15,920 bases of DNA from JBBKWJ01 sp037968895 (lineage in GTDB: Bacteria; Actinomycetota; Acidimicrobiia; Acidimicrobiales; SZUA-35), in contig JBBKWJ010000042.1 in the NCBI GenBank assembly GCA_037968895.1, positions 1 through 15,920 of the forward strand, given 5' to 3'. The notes beneath the pieces are model-generated. The model worked only from the letters and a program-made list of their open reading frames with translations. It made no database searches and was not told the origin of the DNA. A program made the position numbers and the translations under genes. Shown here piece by piece: positions 14,456-15,920 of the stretch (positions are counted from its first letter, which is position 1; each line of letters opens with the position of its first letter).

Positions 14456-15409
14456 TTACCCGTTTGAGCGGGCCTTCGGGTCAAGGGCATCACGCAGGCC
14501 GTCACCGATCAAGTTGACACTGATCACTGTGAGGGACAGCAGGATGCTTGGTCCGGCGACGAGCCAGATGTTTAGCGAGATCCGGCCATTGCCATCGTTT
14601 AGCAGGCTGCCCCAGGTTGGAATTTCGAGTGGGAAGCCAAGACCAAGGAACGAAACGGCCGACTCGGTGATGATCGCCACGGCGATACCCAACGAGGCCG
14701 ACACGATCACAGGGCTCAACACGTTCGGAAGAACGTGATTGGTGATGATCCGACGCGAACGAGTGCCGATGCTGCGGCTCGCGAGGATGAACTCCTGCTC
14801 TTTCACTGTGAGCACCTCGCCACGAACAATGCGAGCAGTCTGCATCCATGACGTGCCACCAATGATCAAGACGAGCAGCACGAAGATTCCCAGACCCTCG
14901 CCGAGGGCATCCTGGACGGAGTCACGGAAGAGCACGATGACCACGAGCAGTACAGGCAAGAGTGGGAGCGAAAGCACCAGGTCGGTGAAACGCATCAAGA
15001 CACCGTCGATCCGGCGGAAGAAGCCGGCCAACACGCCAATCAGGGTGCCGACAATGATCGACACGATCATGGCCGCGAACCCAACGGCCAATGAGATTCG
15101 ACCAGCAAGGAGGCTTCGGGCGAAGTAGTCGCGTCCCAACTTGTCGGTGCCCCAGATGTTTGGCCATCCGGCGGGCAGGTTCCTATCGTCCAGCACCGCG
15201 GTGTTGGTGTCGAAGGTCAACAGGATCGGACCGAGGAAACAAGCAAAGATGATGATTATCAGGATGATTGTTCCTGCCATGGCACCCTTGTGACGTCGGA
15301 ACTGACGCCAGACGTCTGACCAAAGCGAACGGAACTCTTGGAGTTCGTTTGCTGCGGCCAGCGCGGTGTCTTCGGTGTTTGGATCGGCGTAATCGAATAC
15401 GTCAGTCAT
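14456..15409 (-). CDS. Peptide/nickel-type ABC importer permease, DppC/OppC-like
   Basis: This 317-residue inner-membrane subunit belongs to the DppC/OppC family. A cytoplasmic N-terminus (1-40) contains the OppC_N region (FRSLWSDVWRQFRRHKGAM). Six membrane helices follow, with a large extracytoplasmic loop after the first (about 64-103, including WGTDKLGRDYFARSLLAG). The cytoplasmic EAA-type loop that contacts the ATPase is at about 204-232 (EQEFILASRSIGTRSRRI...LPN). The C-terminus has SFLGLGFPLEIPTWGSLL and DGLRDALDPKAR, both typical. I chose the ATG at 15407-15409 over a start 14 codons earlier because it overlaps the DppB stop as ATGACTGA, a usual coupled start. It forms the membrane channel with the DppB-like partner. 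Substrate could be di- or oligopeptides, nickel or another small solute. The binding protein and ATPases are not in the window. Confidence 0.94.
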   Translation of the reverse strand: MTDVFDYADPNTEDTALAAANELQEFRSLWSDVWRQFRRHKGAMAGTIILIIIIFACFLGPILLTFDTNTAVLDDRNLPAGWPNIWGTDKLGRDYFARSLLAGRISLAVGFAAMIVSIIVGTLIGVLAGFFRRIDGVLMRFTDLVLSLPLLPVLLVVIVLFRDSVQDALGEGLGIFVLLVLIIGGTSWMQTARIVRGEVLTVKEQEFILASRSIGTRSRRIITNHVLPNVLSPVIVSASLGIAVAIITESAVSFLGLGFPLEIPTWGSLLNDGNGRISLNIWLVAGPSILLSLTVISVNLIGDGLRDALDPKARSNG

Positions 15410-15920
15410 ATCGGATCCGTGGGTCGAGGAAGCCGTACAAGATGTCGGCAATCAAGTTGAAGAACACGGTGAGCACCGCAAAGATGAAGACGAGTGTCTG
15501 CACCATTGGAATGTCACTTTGGCCGATTGAGACCAGCAGAAGCTGACCGAGGCCGTTGATTCGAAAAATGCTCTCGGTGATAATCGCGCCGCCAAAGATC
15601 TGTGGGACCGAGAGAGCAAGAAGCGTGATCACCGGAATCATGCTGTTTCGCAACACGTGCCTGGTGATCACTGGGCGCTCAGCCACGCCCTTTGAGCGGG
15701 CCGTTCGAACGTAGCCCTCATTCAGGTTTTCAAGAACCGAGGCTCGGGTGTAGCGACCGAAGGTTGCAGCGTTGAACAGAGTGAGCACGGTGACCGGCAT
15801 GGCCAGCTGTTTAATCTGGAACCAGATGGTGCTCCACTGCGTCCAGATCACATCGTGTGTGGTCTTGTAGCCAGTTGGTAACCAACCAAGCTTTACCGAG
15901 AACAGCTGGATGAGGAGTGG
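15402..15920 (-). CDS. Peptide/nickel-type ABC importer permease, DppB/OppB-like (5' end beyond the window)
   Basis: This is the C-terminal 172 residues of a DppB/OppB-type permease; the gene starts outside the right edge. The frame is open to the last base. It reads LLIQLFSVKLGWLPTGY before an internal GTG at 15849-15851 that is not the true start. The EAA-type loop is clear (NEGYVRTARSKGV...HVLRNSMIPV). GGAIITESIFRINGLGQLL follows, and the family C-terminus FLDPRIRYD closes the protein. Full-length relatives have about 310-340 residues, so roughly half is visible. The stop overlaps the DppC-like start (ATGACTGA), so the two permeases are made together. A solute-binding protein gene would be expected just outside the window. 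Confidence 0.95.
   Translation of the reverse strand, partial: PLLIQLFSVKLGWLPTGYKTTHDVIWTQWSTIWFQIKQLAMPVTVLTLFNAATFGRYTRASVLENLNEGYVRTARSKGVAERPVITRHVLRNSMIPVITLLALSVPQIFGGAIITESIFRINGLGQLLLVSIGQSDIPMVQTLVFIFAVLTVFFNLIADILYGFLDPRIRYD

Noticed and set aside
1..15920. Search for CRISPR arrays, insertion sequences, phage genes, toxin-antitoxin pairs, tRNAs and defence genes
   Set aside because: No regularly spaced repeats, transposase motifs, integrase motifs, cloverleaf-like sequences or defence domains were seen. Gene content looks like ordinary chromosome.

Overview
The window looks like chromosomal DNA of a free-living actinobacterium, most likely of the Acidimicrobiia type. The composition is moderately GC-rich. 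Two genes have a TANNNT -10 hexamer placed exactly for leaderless transcription. There is a type III glutamine synthetase, a secreted CHRD protein, and a surface protein with a Thr/Ser-rich stalk and lamin-tail domains. This placement rests on gene content and style, not on a marker gene. I see no rRNA, tRNA, CRISPR array, insertion sequence, phage gene or plasmid gene. Coding density is high, and all 14 genes appear intact except the last, which runs off the right edge.

Layout: (1) 45-605 (-) is an unrecognised four-helix membrane protein. (2) 664-3686 (-) is a tight four-gene operon whose junctions all overlap by 4-8 bp. In transcription order it encodes an SRPBCC protein, a second SRPBCC protein, an atypical SDR fused to DUF2867, and a TetR-family regulator. 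(3) 3791-5398 (+) is a dCACHE-GGDEF diguanylate cyclase with an intact catalytic site and intact I-site. Its 3' end overlaps, tail to tail, the 3' end of glnN, the type III glutamine synthetase at 5387-7561 (-). (4) A gap of 337 bp precedes a secreted CHRD-domain protein at 7899-8390 (+). (5) 8415-10916 (-) is an 833-residue HD-GYP protein with an intact phosphodiesterase motif, a third membrane helix, a Thr/Ser-rich stalk and two predicted extracellular lamin-tail domains. (6) 11042-11953 (-) is an Fpg/Nei-family DNA glycosylase, divergent from 12019-12474 (+), a small membrane protein. (7) 12502-13293 and 13300-14430 (+) are a classical SDR and an M20 amidohydrolase, six bases apart. (8) 14456-15920 (-) holds the DppC-type permease gene and part of the DppB-type permease gene of a peptide/nickel-class ABC importer.

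How they may work together: the window carries both a maker (GGDEF) and a probable destroyer (HD-GYP) of cyclic di-GMP. Both are membrane-anchored with parts outside the cytoplasm, so c-di-GMP turnover may respond to surface signals. Peptide import, M20 hydrolysis and glutamine synthetase suggest organic nitrogen use, but these genes are not one operon and the link is inference. The four-gene TetR operon looks like a self-contained small-molecule (lipid, polyketide or aromatic) redox or binding module of unknown substrate. The most unusual item is the HD-GYP/lamin-tail fusion. I found no defence system or other wholly new multi-gene system.
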